From: JAFGLP01 sp050014895
GTDB lineage: Bacteria > Chloroflexota > Dehalococcoidia > GIF9 > UBA5629
Direction of reading: 5' to 3'
NCBI GenBank assembly: GCA_050014895.1
Contig: JBEKCL010000237.1
Span: 1-5,047 of the forward strand
Length of the DNA: 5,047 nt
The notes under the pieces were generated by a model. The model made no database searches. It saw only the letters and a program-made list of their open reading frames with translations, and was not told the DNA's origin. A program made the position numbers and the translations under genes. This document shows positions 1 to 5,047 of this stretch, piece by piece; positions within the stretch are counted from its first letter, which is position 1, and each line of letters starts with the position of its first letter.

Positions 1-717
1 ACTTCAGTAAACATCCAGCCAGGGATTGGCAATGTAGCTGCCAGCGGGTCCACGGCGATAACGCCAGGAAGCTCAACCGTATATGCGCTTACAGCCACCA
101 ACTCAGGCGGCAGCATTCAAGCAAGCACACAGGTGATTGTAGCCTCCAGCACCCCCACAACTCCCGTCACACCCCTATTACCAGGGGTACACCTGATACC
201 GGGCCTGCTCATAACAACTGTATATGATTTTGTAGCCAAAGCGCCAAATGCTTCCTGGGCAAGCGGCGGTGGAAGCCTGACCTTCCCAGGTCCCGACACG
301 GACAATAAAGGATTTACGCTGTGGCGTAATAACGCTACGCTGGAGGATGACAAAGTCTACACGCAGGTTCTGGAGACACATCCGCAGTGGGTAACCGGCG
401 GATGGATCGAGGGGGCCTATGTGGACATGGCCAGCACTTACACCGTACAGTCCAGCGACCATTTCTATTCAAAAGTCGGATTCATTAAAGGCGCCGCTGC
501 CGGGGATGTAAGATTCAGGGTAATGATACGCACTGATGCCGGCAACACCTGGATTGCAGATGTCTCCAAGGTATATAACGGTTCGCTGACAACAATTGAC
601 ATCCCTCTTTCAGCTTATGCAGGGCACAAGGCAGACTTCATTTTGAGAGTTGATGCCAATAACACCAGCGCCACCCAAGATTGGGCCACATGGATAGGCA
701 CCTCAATTACACGATAG
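1..717 (+). CDS. Secreted/cell-surface protein, C-terminal part (Ig-like repeat plus beta-sandwich domain); 5' partial
   Basis: The frame is open from the first base of the window to a TAG stop, giving 238 residues with no start; an internal GTG at 133 is ordinary coding. Residues 1-48 read like the end of a bacterial Ig-like repeat, with a PGSSTVYALTATNSGG stretch of the kind repeated in large surface proteins. Residues 49-62 are a Pro/Thr-rich linker (STPTTPVTP). Residues of about 65-238 form a Gly/Thr/Asn-rich, Trp-rich domain with alternating short hydrophobic stretches, as expected of a jelly-roll beta-sandwich of the carbohydrate-binding sort. No sorting motif, membrane helix or lipobox is visible, so any anchor must lie in the missing N-terminal part. 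Export is inferred from composition, since the signal peptide would be upstream. The ligand is unknown. The gene converges on the winged-helix gene to its right. Confidence 0.75.
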   Translation, partial: TSVNIQPGIGNVAASGSTAITPGSSTVYALTATNSGGSIQASTQVIVASSTPTTPVTPLLPGVHLIPGLLITTVYDFVAKAPNASWASGGGSLTFPGPDTDNKGFTLWRNNATLEDDKVYTQVLETHPQWVTGGWIEGAYVDMASTYTVQSSDHFYSKVGFIKGAAAGDVRFRVMIRTDAGNTWIADVSKVYNGSLTTIDIPLSAYAGHKADFILRVDANNTSATQDWATWIGTSITR

Positions 718-739
718 CACCAGAGCAAATATTACCCGG

Positions 740-757
740 GATATCCGAAAAGATATC
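740..757. repeat. Small inverted repeat in the convergent gap
   Basis: GATATC, a 6-nt spacer, then GATATC again. Since each half is its own reverse complement, the pair could form a 6-bp stem with a 6-nt loop. It lies just left of the stronger hairpin at 764-791. It may contribute to transcript ends, or it may be chance in a short AT-rich gap. Confidence 0.3.
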
Positions 758-763
758 ACTCAA

Positions 764-791
764 GCTGCGCTACTATTTCAGGTAGCGCAGC
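764..791. terminator. Perfect 10-bp hairpin between convergent genes, probable bidirectional terminator
   Basis: The arms GCTGCGCTAC (764-773) and GTAGCGCAGC (782-791) are exact reverse complements around an 8-nt loop. The structure lies 3' of the surface-protein gene and overlaps the last codons and stop of the convergent minus-strand gene. This is the usual place for a terminator serving both genes. The following T-runs are poor on both strands: interrupted T's around 796-805 on the plus strand, and TTGAG followed by a later TTTT on the minus strand. Intrinsic termination is therefore likely but not certain, and the hairpin could instead protect the 3' end of the message. Confidence 0.6.
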
Positions 792-1147
792 GCCTCATCT
801 TCTTTTAACTGCTTCTTGACATTGGCGGCTTCACCCCAATCGAGGGCAGACAGATAATATATATACGAGTAGACTTCCACGTGATCAGAAAGGCAATAGG
901 TAATAAGACCATTGCCATCCAGCAACGTAACAATAATGTCCTTTTCAATGAGGCTGATCAGAGCATTTCCCAGATCGTTACCACCGGTACCCATTGCCAT
1001 GGCAATTACATAAAGGCTGAATTTAGCTTTCGGGTGCTTCCCCATAAAGCGTAATATCTCGAATTGCATCCTGCTGCAACCATTATCTTCAAGAAATGAT
1101 TGTAGATCATCGTTAACCATCGGTTTTACCTTATACATAGTGACCAT
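773..1147 (-). CDS. Winged-helix DNA-binding protein, putative transcriptional regulator
   Basis: This is a complete 124-residue protein. The ATG start is supported by a purine-rich site (AAGAAGGAAG on the minus strand, 1154-1163) six bases upstream; Met4 and Met10 are less well placed. No enzyme motif is present. The pattern fits a winged helix-turn-helix: helix about 25-37 (CSRMQFEILRFMGKHP), helix about 43-52, recognition-type helix about 56-69 (NDLGNALISLIEKD), then a beta-wing at about 70-86 with a Gly-Asn-Gly turn. A further helix at about 88-102 and a charged C-terminal helix could form a dimer interface. The size and order resemble small MarR/PadR-like regulators, but no specific family is recognised. 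It is transcribed divergently from the amidohydrolase across a region with two inverted repeats, so control of itself and of that cluster is a reasonable inference. The ligand is unknown. Confidence 0.7.
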   Translation of the reverse strand: MVTMYKVKPMVNDDLQSFLEDNGCSRMQFEILRFMGKHPKAKFSLYVIAMAMGTGGNDLGNALISLIEKDIIVTLLDGNGLITYCLSDHVEVYSYIYYLSALDWGEAANVKKQLKEDEALRYLK

Positions 1148-1181
1148 TAAATTCTTCCTTCTTATTATTCTTTCTATATAT

Positions 1182-1205
1182 AACTGATTTTCACTAAAAA
1201 CAGTT
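1182..1205. promoter_or_regulatory. Imperfect 24-bp inverted repeat, candidate operator
   Basis: The arms AACTGATTTT (1182-1191) and AAAAACAGTT (1196-1205) pair with one mismatch around a 4-nt centre (CACT). On the minus strand the repeat directly abuts an AT-rich TATATATAG stretch (1174-1182) that could serve as the -10 element of the regulator gene. A repressor bound here would cover that promoter. Size and symmetry suit a dimeric winged-helix protein. No good -35 hexamer is visible for the minus strand. Confidence 0.4.
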
Positions 1206-1217
1206 TAGCAAGGCAAT

Positions 1218-1234
1218 GTTAATTTTTAATTAAC
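1218..1234. promoter_or_regulatory. Perfect 6-5-6 inverted repeat, candidate operator
   Basis: GTTAAT (1218-1223) and ATTAAC (1229-1234) are exact reverse complements separated by 5 nt. The site lies between the divergent regulator and amidohydrolase genes, 88 nt before the amidohydrolase start, where its promoter would be expected. The surroundings are AT-rich, so part of the symmetry could be chance. Confidence 0.4.
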
Positions 1235-1311
1235 GATATGTAATAAATTTGTGAATTGTCGCCAGTAACACAAAATGGTGATAAGCTATGCGTTGAGCAC
1301 TTTGCTTTATC

Positions 1312-1316
1312 AGGAG
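1312..1316 (+). promoter_or_regulatory. Ribosome binding site that sets the amidohydrolase start
   Basis: AGGAG lies six bases before the ATG at 1323. The in-frame ATG at 1275 has no purine-rich site before it (preceding bases CGCCAGTAACACAAA), so the shorter start is preferred. Confidence 0.75.
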
Positions 1317-1322
1317 ACTAAA

Positions 1323-2303
1323 ATGACTGGACCGGCGTTTCGAGTTGACGTACATCACCACATTTTGCCAAAGGAATACCTGGATGCATTATCCGGTATT
1401 GGGGTCGTTGCTGGCCTCGGTATGAATTTTCCGGAGTGGAAAATAGATAAGACATTGGATTTTATGGACAATTGCGGTATTGCCACCGCCATGGTTTCTA
1501 TTTCAGACCCCGGCATTTATTTTGGAGACATTAGCTTCACGCGTGATCTTTCACGCCGTATGAACGAACTTATCGCCGAACTTATACAGAAATATCCAGG
1601 CCGTTTCGGCTCCTTTGCATCCTTGCCACTCCCCGATGTGGACGCCGCTATCTCGGAACTCAATTACGCAATGGACATCCTAAAACTGGATGGCGTTGGA
1701 TTACTCAGCAACATCGACAGCACGTATTTAGGAGATGCTAAATTCGACAGGCTATTTCAAGAGCTTAACACGCGAAAGTCTATTATTTATATTCATCCTT
1801 CCACAATACCGGGTTGGAATACTGCCAGACTGGCCCTGCCGCCGTTCCTGGTCGATGCGCCGCACGATACTACACGAGCCGTAACAAATTTGCTCTATAG
1901 CGGTACATTCGAAAGATATCCAGACATTACTTATATCCTGGCCCATGCAGGCGGCACCGTTCCATACCTGGTTTCCCGCATCCTGCTGGGAGAGCAATAC
2001 CGGGACTTCTCGGATTTTGTCAAACAGATAGCGCCGAAAGGAATGATCAATTATCTAAAGAATTTGTATTATGATACTGCCCTGTCGGCATCTCCACATT
2101 GCCTACGCTCTTTGCAGGAACTGGCAGATAACTCTCATATTCTATTCGGCAGCGACTATTGTTTTGCCCCCGATTATATTGCTGCATCTGGCATAAAGGG
2201 CCTGAAAGAATACTTTGGATCCAGTAGCGATACATTGAAGGCAATCGAACTCGATAATGCGATGAAATTATTCCCGCGATTAAGTAAAAACGCATTTTCA
2301 TAG
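1323..2303 (+). CDS. Amidohydrolase 2 family metal-dependent hydrolase/decarboxylase (ACMSD-like)
   Basis: This is a complete 326-residue protein, the usual length for the Amidohydro_2 TIM-barrel family, which includes aminocarboxymuconate-semialdehyde decarboxylase (ACMSD) and gamma-resorcylate decarboxylase. The metal-binding set is intact: VDVHHHILP near the N-terminus (H11 and H13 as the HxH pair), H158 in IYIHPS, H208 in ILAHAGG and D278 in FGSDYCFAP. The family-typical KYPGRFGSFASLPLPD segment is at 90-105 and a closing DNAMKLFPRL helix at 311-320. Known members decarboxylate aromatic or muconate-type acids, or hydrolyse, with one divalent metal in the cytoplasm. The substrate here cannot be assigned. 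The start at 1323 rests on an AGGAG site; the ATG at 1275 would add 16 unsupported residues. It is divergent from the winged-helix regulator and followed after 86 nt by the flavodoxin gene, with no clear terminator between. Confidence 0.88.
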   Translation: MTGPAFRVDVHHHILPKEYLDALSGIGVVAGLGMNFPEWKIDKTLDFMDNCGIATAMVSISDPGIYFGDISFTRDLSRRMNELIAELIQKYPGRFGSFASLPLPDVDAAISELNYAMDILKLDGVGLLSNIDSTYLGDAKFDRLFQELNTRKSIIYIHPSTIPGWNTARLALPPFLVDAPHDTTRAVTNLLYSGTFERYPDITYILAHAGGTVPYLVSRILLGEQYRDFSDFVKQIAPKGMINYLKNLYYDTALSASPHCLRSLQELADNSHILFGSDYCFAPDYIAASGIKGLKEYFGSSSDTLKAIELDNAMKLFPRLSKNAFS

Positions 2304-2320
2304 AAGCTCTGACGAGACTA

Positions 2321-2333
2321 AACTAAATTAGTT
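2321..2333. repeat. 13-bp palindrome upstream of the flavodoxin gene
   Basis: AACTAA and TTAGTT are exact reverse complements around a single central A. The loop is too small for an RNA hairpin, so a protein-binding site is more plausible than a terminator. It sits 18 nt after the amidohydrolase stop. No convincing promoter accompanies it; a TTGATA at 2332-2337 has no -10 partner at normal spacing. Confidence 0.25.
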
Positions 2334-2389
2334 GATACTTGTAATCGGTGCGAATTGAAGTCCCGGTTTAAGAAGAGGTACTTGCCAAG

Positions 2390-2899
2390 ATGGAAATTAA
2401 GGTATTAGTAGCCTATGCCTCAAAACATGGAATGACGGCGGAGATCGCCGGGAAGATAGGAGAAACGCTTCGCCAGTCCGGCTTGCAGGTTGATGTGCTG
2501 CCCGTAAAACGCGTCAAAGATGCGGCAACATATAAGGTGTTTGTACTGGGAAGTGCGGTTTATATAGCGATGTGGAGAAAGGACATGGTGAAGTTCCTCG
2601 AGAAAAACGAGAAGCTGCTATCCGAACAGCCCGTGTGGCTCTTTTCCAGCGGCCCTATGGGTGAAGGCGACCCGGTAGAACTATCGCAGGGCTGGCGATT
2701 TCCCGAAGCACAAAGGTCCCTGATCGAGCGTATCAAGCCCCGCGGTATCGCGATCTTCCACGGTGCCATCGACATGAAGAAGATGAGTTTCATGGAGAAA
2801 TGGGTGCTAAAGAAAGTAAAGGCCTCGACCGGGGATTTCCGTGACTGGGACGCAATAACTTCATGGGCCGGATCTATCACTGATGCTTTAAAGAAATAG
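2390..2899 (+). CDS. Flavodoxin-domain protein (HemG/Flavodoxin_5-like)
   Basis: This is a complete 169-residue protein, typical of single-domain flavodoxins. The N-terminal VLVAYASKHGMTAEIAGKIG (residues 5-24) is the beta-strand plus phosphate-binding loop that holds FMN. VFVLGSAVYIAMWRKD (50-65) and VWLFSSGPMGEGDP (82-95) match the flavin-ring loops of the branch that includes HemG, the menaquinone-dependent protoporphyrinogen oxidase. The C-terminal FHGAID...MSFMEKW and STGDFRDWDAITSWA segments are also characteristic of that branch. It should be a cytoplasmic electron carrier or FMN-dependent oxidoreductase. Haem synthesis cannot be claimed, as no haem gene is nearby and many relatives are uncharacterised. 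AGAAGAGG (2371-2378) is a ribosome site at rather long spacing (11 nt). The next gene starts 30 nt after the stop, suggesting co-transcription. Confidence 0.85.
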   Translation: MEIKVLVAYASKHGMTAEIAGKIGETLRQSGLQVDVLPVKRVKDAATYKVFVLGSAVYIAMWRKDMVKFLEKNEKLLSEQPVWLFSSGPMGEGDPVELSQGWRFPEAQRSLIERIKPRGIAIFHGAIDMKKMSFMEKWVLKKVKASTGDFRDWDAITSWAGSITDALKK

Positions 2900-2929
2900 C
2901 GCTATACGCCAGGCATTTGGAGGGTTATT

Positions 2930-3829
2930 ATGAAAAATGGTGAGTCATTTTCATTCGACGAAATCACAAGCGCCAAAAAAATTGAAGTGGGGACCCCTTC
3001 TTTTATAAAAGCTACGGATGGAATAAACCTGGCCTACTATACGACGAAGGCGGCAAGTCCCAGTGCATCACTGATCTTCCTGCATGGCGGAGGAGCTTAC
3101 AGCGGAGGAGGTTATCAATACCTGGCAAAGGGGCTGGGAGCAAAATACAACGTGTCGGTTTACCTGCTGGACATACGGGGCCATGGGAACTCAGAAGGGC
3201 CGAGGGGAGATTCCCCAGCCGTTGATCAGGTCTGGAAAGACGTACAGCTATTCTGCGATTTCGTCCATGCCAAGAGTCCGCAACTTCCGCTTTACCTGGG
3301 AGGACACTCATCGGGCGGCGGCCTGCTCCTGAATTATCTTAGCTGGAGACAGAACCCTGACATATCCGGATATATATTTGTATCGCCGGAACTCGGCTAT
3401 AAATCAGGGACGGCAAAACAGGGTAATTCCACCCCATTTGCCAGGGCAGACATGGACGTATTTATGAAATACGGGGTGTCGCTTGGCACCGAGTACGGAA
3501 ATACAATGGCGGTTTTTTTCAATTATTCCGAAGAGTTGCTCAAGGAACAGCCGCTATTCATCAATTCGATAACCTGTAATATGGCCATGGCGATTACACC
3601 GGATAATCCGCAGGAGCAGTTCAAGAAAATTGATAAGCCGTTTGCACTATTCGCCGGTGAGAACGATGAACTATTCGACGTACAAAAAGTCCTCGGCTAT
3701 GCAGAGTTGCCAAAGAAGGAAATCAGGGAAAAATCAATAGTGAGGGCTATAAAAGGCGCCAAACACCTATCAATCCTGCTGGCGGCAGAGGAATTAATCG
3801 GAGACGCGATACGGACGTTAGGCCGATAG
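2930..3829 (+). CDS. Alpha/beta hydrolase (serine hydrolase, monoacylglycerol lipase/S33-like)
   Basis: This is a complete 299-residue protein with an alpha/beta-hydrolase core. LIFLHGGGAYSGG (48-60) carries the HGG oxyanion-hole segment. LLDIRGHGNSEGPRGD (79-94) is the signature loop of the Hydrolase_4/monoacylglycerol lipase group. GGHSSGG (124-130) is the nucleophile elbow with Ser127. FAGENDELFD (241-250) supplies the acid, probably D246, and GAKHL (276-280) the histidine, H279. The whole triad is therefore present and the enzyme should be active on an ester, amide or lipid-like substrate. No signal peptide is seen, so it is probably cytoplasmic. The start is firm: GGAGGG lies five bases before the ATG. 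It follows the flavodoxin gene by 30 nt, most likely in one operon, and converges on the metallo-hydrolase gene with a 31-nt gap and no obvious terminator. Confidence 0.87.
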   Translation: MKNGESFSFDEITSAKKIEVGTPSFIKATDGINLAYYTTKAASPSASLIFLHGGGAYSGGGYQYLAKGLGAKYNVSVYLLDIRGHGNSEGPRGDSPAVDQVWKDVQLFCDFVHAKSPQLPLYLGGHSSGGGLLLNYLSWRQNPDISGYIFVSPELGYKSGTAKQGNSTPFARADMDVFMKYGVSLGTEYGNTMAVFFNYSEELLKEQPLFINSITCNMAMAITPDNPQEQFKKIDKPFALFAGENDELFDVQKVLGYAELPKKEIREKSIVRAIKGAKHLSILLAAEELIGDAIRTLGR

Positions 3830-3860
3830 TGAAAAACGGACTTGAGCTAAAGGTTGCGCT

Positions 3861-4676
3861 CTAAGGCTTGAGCACCTGATATAGCCGCGCAACATTCGCG
3901 CGCTGTACGACCTGCGCCATCGACTCGGTGCCGGCTTCCATGGGATAGCGGTCTCCTATGGTTATGGTGTTCTGCGCCTCTTCCAGAGACAGCCCTTTCT
4001 TGATAGCGGCATCGACCGCATCTATCCATTCCTTGATATACCCACTCATTTCGTCCAAATACTGGCGGTTGCAAATTTCGCCATGCCCCGGAACCAGAAT
4101 ATCTACGTCAAGCTGCTTGAGACGTCCTAATGATTCCAGCCAATCGTACGGCATTGCCTGCGGCAGCCACGCCTGCACTTTTCCGAATACATTGTCGGAT
4201 GTGAAAACAACTTTTTCCTGCGGGATATATACTGCGACCTGGTAAGGAGTGTGGCCAGGCATATGAATTATCTGAAAGCTGTGCTTTCCAACATAGAGGT
4301 TAAGCTGCTGCGTAAGCGTTACGGTGGGAGCGCGAAGGCTATATCCGGCAAGGCTTTCTTTGCTGTCCGGATCAATCATGCCAATATAATCGACAAGCTG
4401 TTGGACCGGCATAGATAAAATCGCTTCCCGTGTGCCTTCGTGCGCCACAACCACACCATCGAAGTACATGTTGGTCGCGAAGTGGTCCCTATGCGGTTCG
4501 GTATTGATAACATAGCGAACGGGACCGAATTTACTTATAATTTCTTTCCACTTCAGCGCATCCGACGGCCTTTGCGGTGTATCTATCATTACTACTCCAT
4601 CAGCAGTCACCACAAATCCCGGATTGCAACCCCTGAAACCAACCTCCGCGTATACATTTTCTGTTAACTTCTGCAT
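3861..4676 (-). CDS. Metallo-beta-lactamase-fold hydrolase with an altered first metal ligand
   Basis: This is a complete 271-residue protein. The start is supported by AGGAG on the minus strand (4683-4687) six bases upstream. NPGFVVTADGVVMIDTP (18-34) is the typical N-terminal beta-sandwich start. The metal motif reads TEPHRDH (59-65) instead of THxHxDH, so H62, D64 and H65 are kept but the first histidine is Glu60. The other ligands are present: H142 in MPGHTPYQ, D161 in FTSDNVF and H198 in VPGHGE. The C-terminal part (200-271) is helical and contributes no motif I recognise. The overall style is that of the broad glyoxalase II/SoxH-like hydrolases rather than a true beta-lactamase, and no signal peptide is visible. 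The substrate is unknown; a thioester, lactone or other ester is possible. It converges on the alpha/beta hydrolase gene and lies 133 nt downstream of the MFS transporter gene on the same strand. Confidence 0.87.
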   Translation of the reverse strand: MQKLTENVYAEVGFRGCNPGFVVTADGVVMIDTPQRPSDALKWKEIISKFGPVRYVINTEPHRDHFATNMYFDGVVVAHEGTREAILSMPVQQLVDYIGMIDPDSKESLAGYSLRAPTVTLTQQLNLYVGKHSFQIIHMPGHTPYQVAVYIPQEKVVFTSDNVFGKVQAWLPQAMPYDWLESLGRLKQLDVDILVPGHGEICNRQYLDEMSGYIKEWIDAVDAAIKKGLSLEEAQNTITIGDRYPMEAGTESMAQVVQRANVARLYQVLKP

Positions 4677-4704
4677 CAGTCACTCCTCATTACACTACGT
4701 TCGA

Positions 4705-4710
4705 ATTATC
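4705..4710 (-). promoter_or_regulatory. Possible -10 element of the metallo-hydrolase gene
   Basis: The minus strand reads GATAAT here, five of six matches to TATAAT. It would place the transcript start about 20 nt before the ATG at 4676, leaving room for the AGGAG site. No recognisable -35 hexamer lies 16-18 nt further upstream, so this is weak. Confidence 0.25.
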
Positions 4711-4772
4711 TTGCACCCACGCTACCAGAAATACTGCCGGTTAACCTGACAAGATGACTAAATAATACCAAA

Positions 4773-4783
4773 CGGCGGGGCCG
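4773..4783 (-). terminator. Weak terminator-like hairpin after the MFS gene
   Basis: On the minus strand, CGGC-CCC-GCCG forms a 4-bp GC-only stem with a 3-nt loop, followed by TTTGGTATTATTT. It sits 27 nt past the transporter stop. The stem is short and the T-run interrupted, so it may not terminate effectively. Confidence 0.22.
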
Positions 4784-4809
4784 CAAGAAACAGAGAACGG
4801 GCGTGTAGC

Positions 4810-5047
4810 TTATTTGCCCTTGCGTGCAACGAAAGAAGGATGCTCCCTGGCAGCGATCTGGAAGACCAGCGCGGCTATAAGCAGCAGAGCAGCGTTGAAT
4901 ATCAGCGTCAAATTGTAGCCGTTCAAATCCGACAGCCATCCCTGGAAAACAGGCCCGACTACGAATCCAAGGTCGCAGGCTGCCCTGAAAAGGCTCATAC
5001 CGCCAGCGGTATTCCGGCCAGAAAGTATATCGGCTACGTACGCGGCC
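4810..5047 (-). CDS. MFS transporter, C-terminal end; 5' partial
   Basis: The minus-strand frame is open from the window edge to a TAA stop and yields 78 residues; the gene begins beyond 5047. An internal ATG at 4998 is not the start, because the frame runs on upstream in the same style. Residues 16-38 (MSLFRAACDLGFVVGPVFQG) match the eleventh helix of major facilitator superfamily exporters, with the RxxxDxGxxxGP pattern. A short polar loop (SDLNGYN) follows, then a hydrophobic helix at about 46-66 and a basic tail (VARKGK), as expected for a cytoplasmic C-terminus. The protein should be an inner-membrane transporter, probably of drugs or small organic molecules, but the substrate-determining part is missing. 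It is upstream of the metallo-hydrolase gene on the same strand, 133 nt apart. Confidence 0.7.
   Translation of the reverse strand, partial: AAYVADILSGRNTAGGMSLFRAACDLGFVVGPVFQGWLSDLNGYNLTLIFNAALLLIAALVFQIAAREHPSFVARKGK

Noticed and set aside
133..717. A complete gene starting at the GTG at 133
   Set aside because: The frame is open to the first base of the window and the upstream residues form a typical Ig-like repeat, so this is the end of a longer gene.
1275..1322. Upstream in-frame ATG that would lengthen the amidohydrolase by 16 residues
   Set aside because: It has no ribosome site, and the added residues precede the normal family start; the ATG at 1323 has AGGAG at ideal spacing.
3012..3332. 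Open frames overlapping the alpha/beta hydrolase in other frames
   Set aside because: They overlap the conserved oxyanion and nucleophile region of the real gene and have no ribosome sites or recognisable domains.
3830..3860. A terminator in the convergent gap between the alpha/beta hydrolase and the metallo-hydrolase
   Set aside because: Only a 4-bp GAGC/GCTC pairing and a repeated CTTGAGC can be seen, with no T-run; not enough to call.
3958..4245. Open frames on the plus strand inside the metallo-hydrolase gene
   Set aside because: They are shadows of a well-supported gene with intact motifs on the other strand, and their translations look like no known protein.
3861..4676. Reading the metallo-beta-lactamase-fold protein as an antibiotic-resistance enzyme
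   Set aside because: It lacks a signal peptide, has Glu in place of the first ligand histidine, and resembles the broad hydrolase branch of the fold rather than any true beta-lactamase.
4739..4746. GGTTAACC palindrome upstream of the metallo-hydrolase gene
   Set aside because: Eight bases of symmetry with a mismatch just outside is expected by chance in this length; there is no second copy to support it.
4810..4998. A 62-residue small membrane protein starting at the ATG at 4998
   Set aside because: The frame stays open to the window edge and the sequence matches the last two helices of an MFS transporter.

Overview
The window looks like a piece of an environmental bacterial chromosome with moderate GC content and accessory or catabolic enzymes rather than core genes. 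No marker gene fixes the taxonomy. The Ig-like/beta-sandwich surface protein, the ACMSD-type amidohydrolase, the HemG-like flavodoxin and the metallo-beta-lactamase-fold protein together remind me of uncultured Dehalococcoidia (Chloroflexota). That is an impression from protein style only; a methanogenic archaeon with similar surface repeats is a less likely alternative, since the genes here carry clear Shine-Dalgarno sites.

Layout, left to right. (1) Positions 1-717, plus strand: the C-terminal end of a secreted or surface protein, whose beginning lies outside the window. (2) 773-1147, minus strand: a small winged-helix DNA-binding protein. It converges on gene 1, and the gap holds a perfect 10-bp hairpin that probably terminates transcription. 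(3) 1148-1322: an AT-rich divergent intergenic region with two inverted repeats, the best candidates for operators. (4) 1323-2303, 2390-2899 and 2930-3829, all plus strand: a metal-dependent amidohydrolase/decarboxylase, a flavodoxin-domain protein and an alpha/beta hydrolase. The last two are only 30 nt apart and are probably co-transcribed; the amidohydrolase lies 86 nt upstream with no visible terminator between. (5) 3861-4676, minus strand: a metallo-beta-lactamase-fold hydrolase converging on the alpha/beta hydrolase. (6) 4810-5047, minus strand: the last two membrane helices of an MFS transporter, cut by the window edge.

How the genes may work together is inference. The winged-helix protein is placed to control itself and the amidohydrolase cluster through the shared intergenic region. 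The cluster contains a C-C or C-N bond-cleaving enzyme, an FMN redox protein and an esterase-like hydrolase, and would suit breakdown or modification of a small organic acid or ester. The downstream hydrolase and transporter could belong to the same theme, but nothing in the sequence fixes a substrate.

I found no RNA genes, CRISPR array, insertion sequence, phage gene or toxin/defence system, and I do not see a convincing new biological system. The points most worth a second look are the paired inverted repeats in the divergent promoter region and the replacement of the first metal-binding histidine by glutamate in the metallo-beta-lactamase-fold protein.
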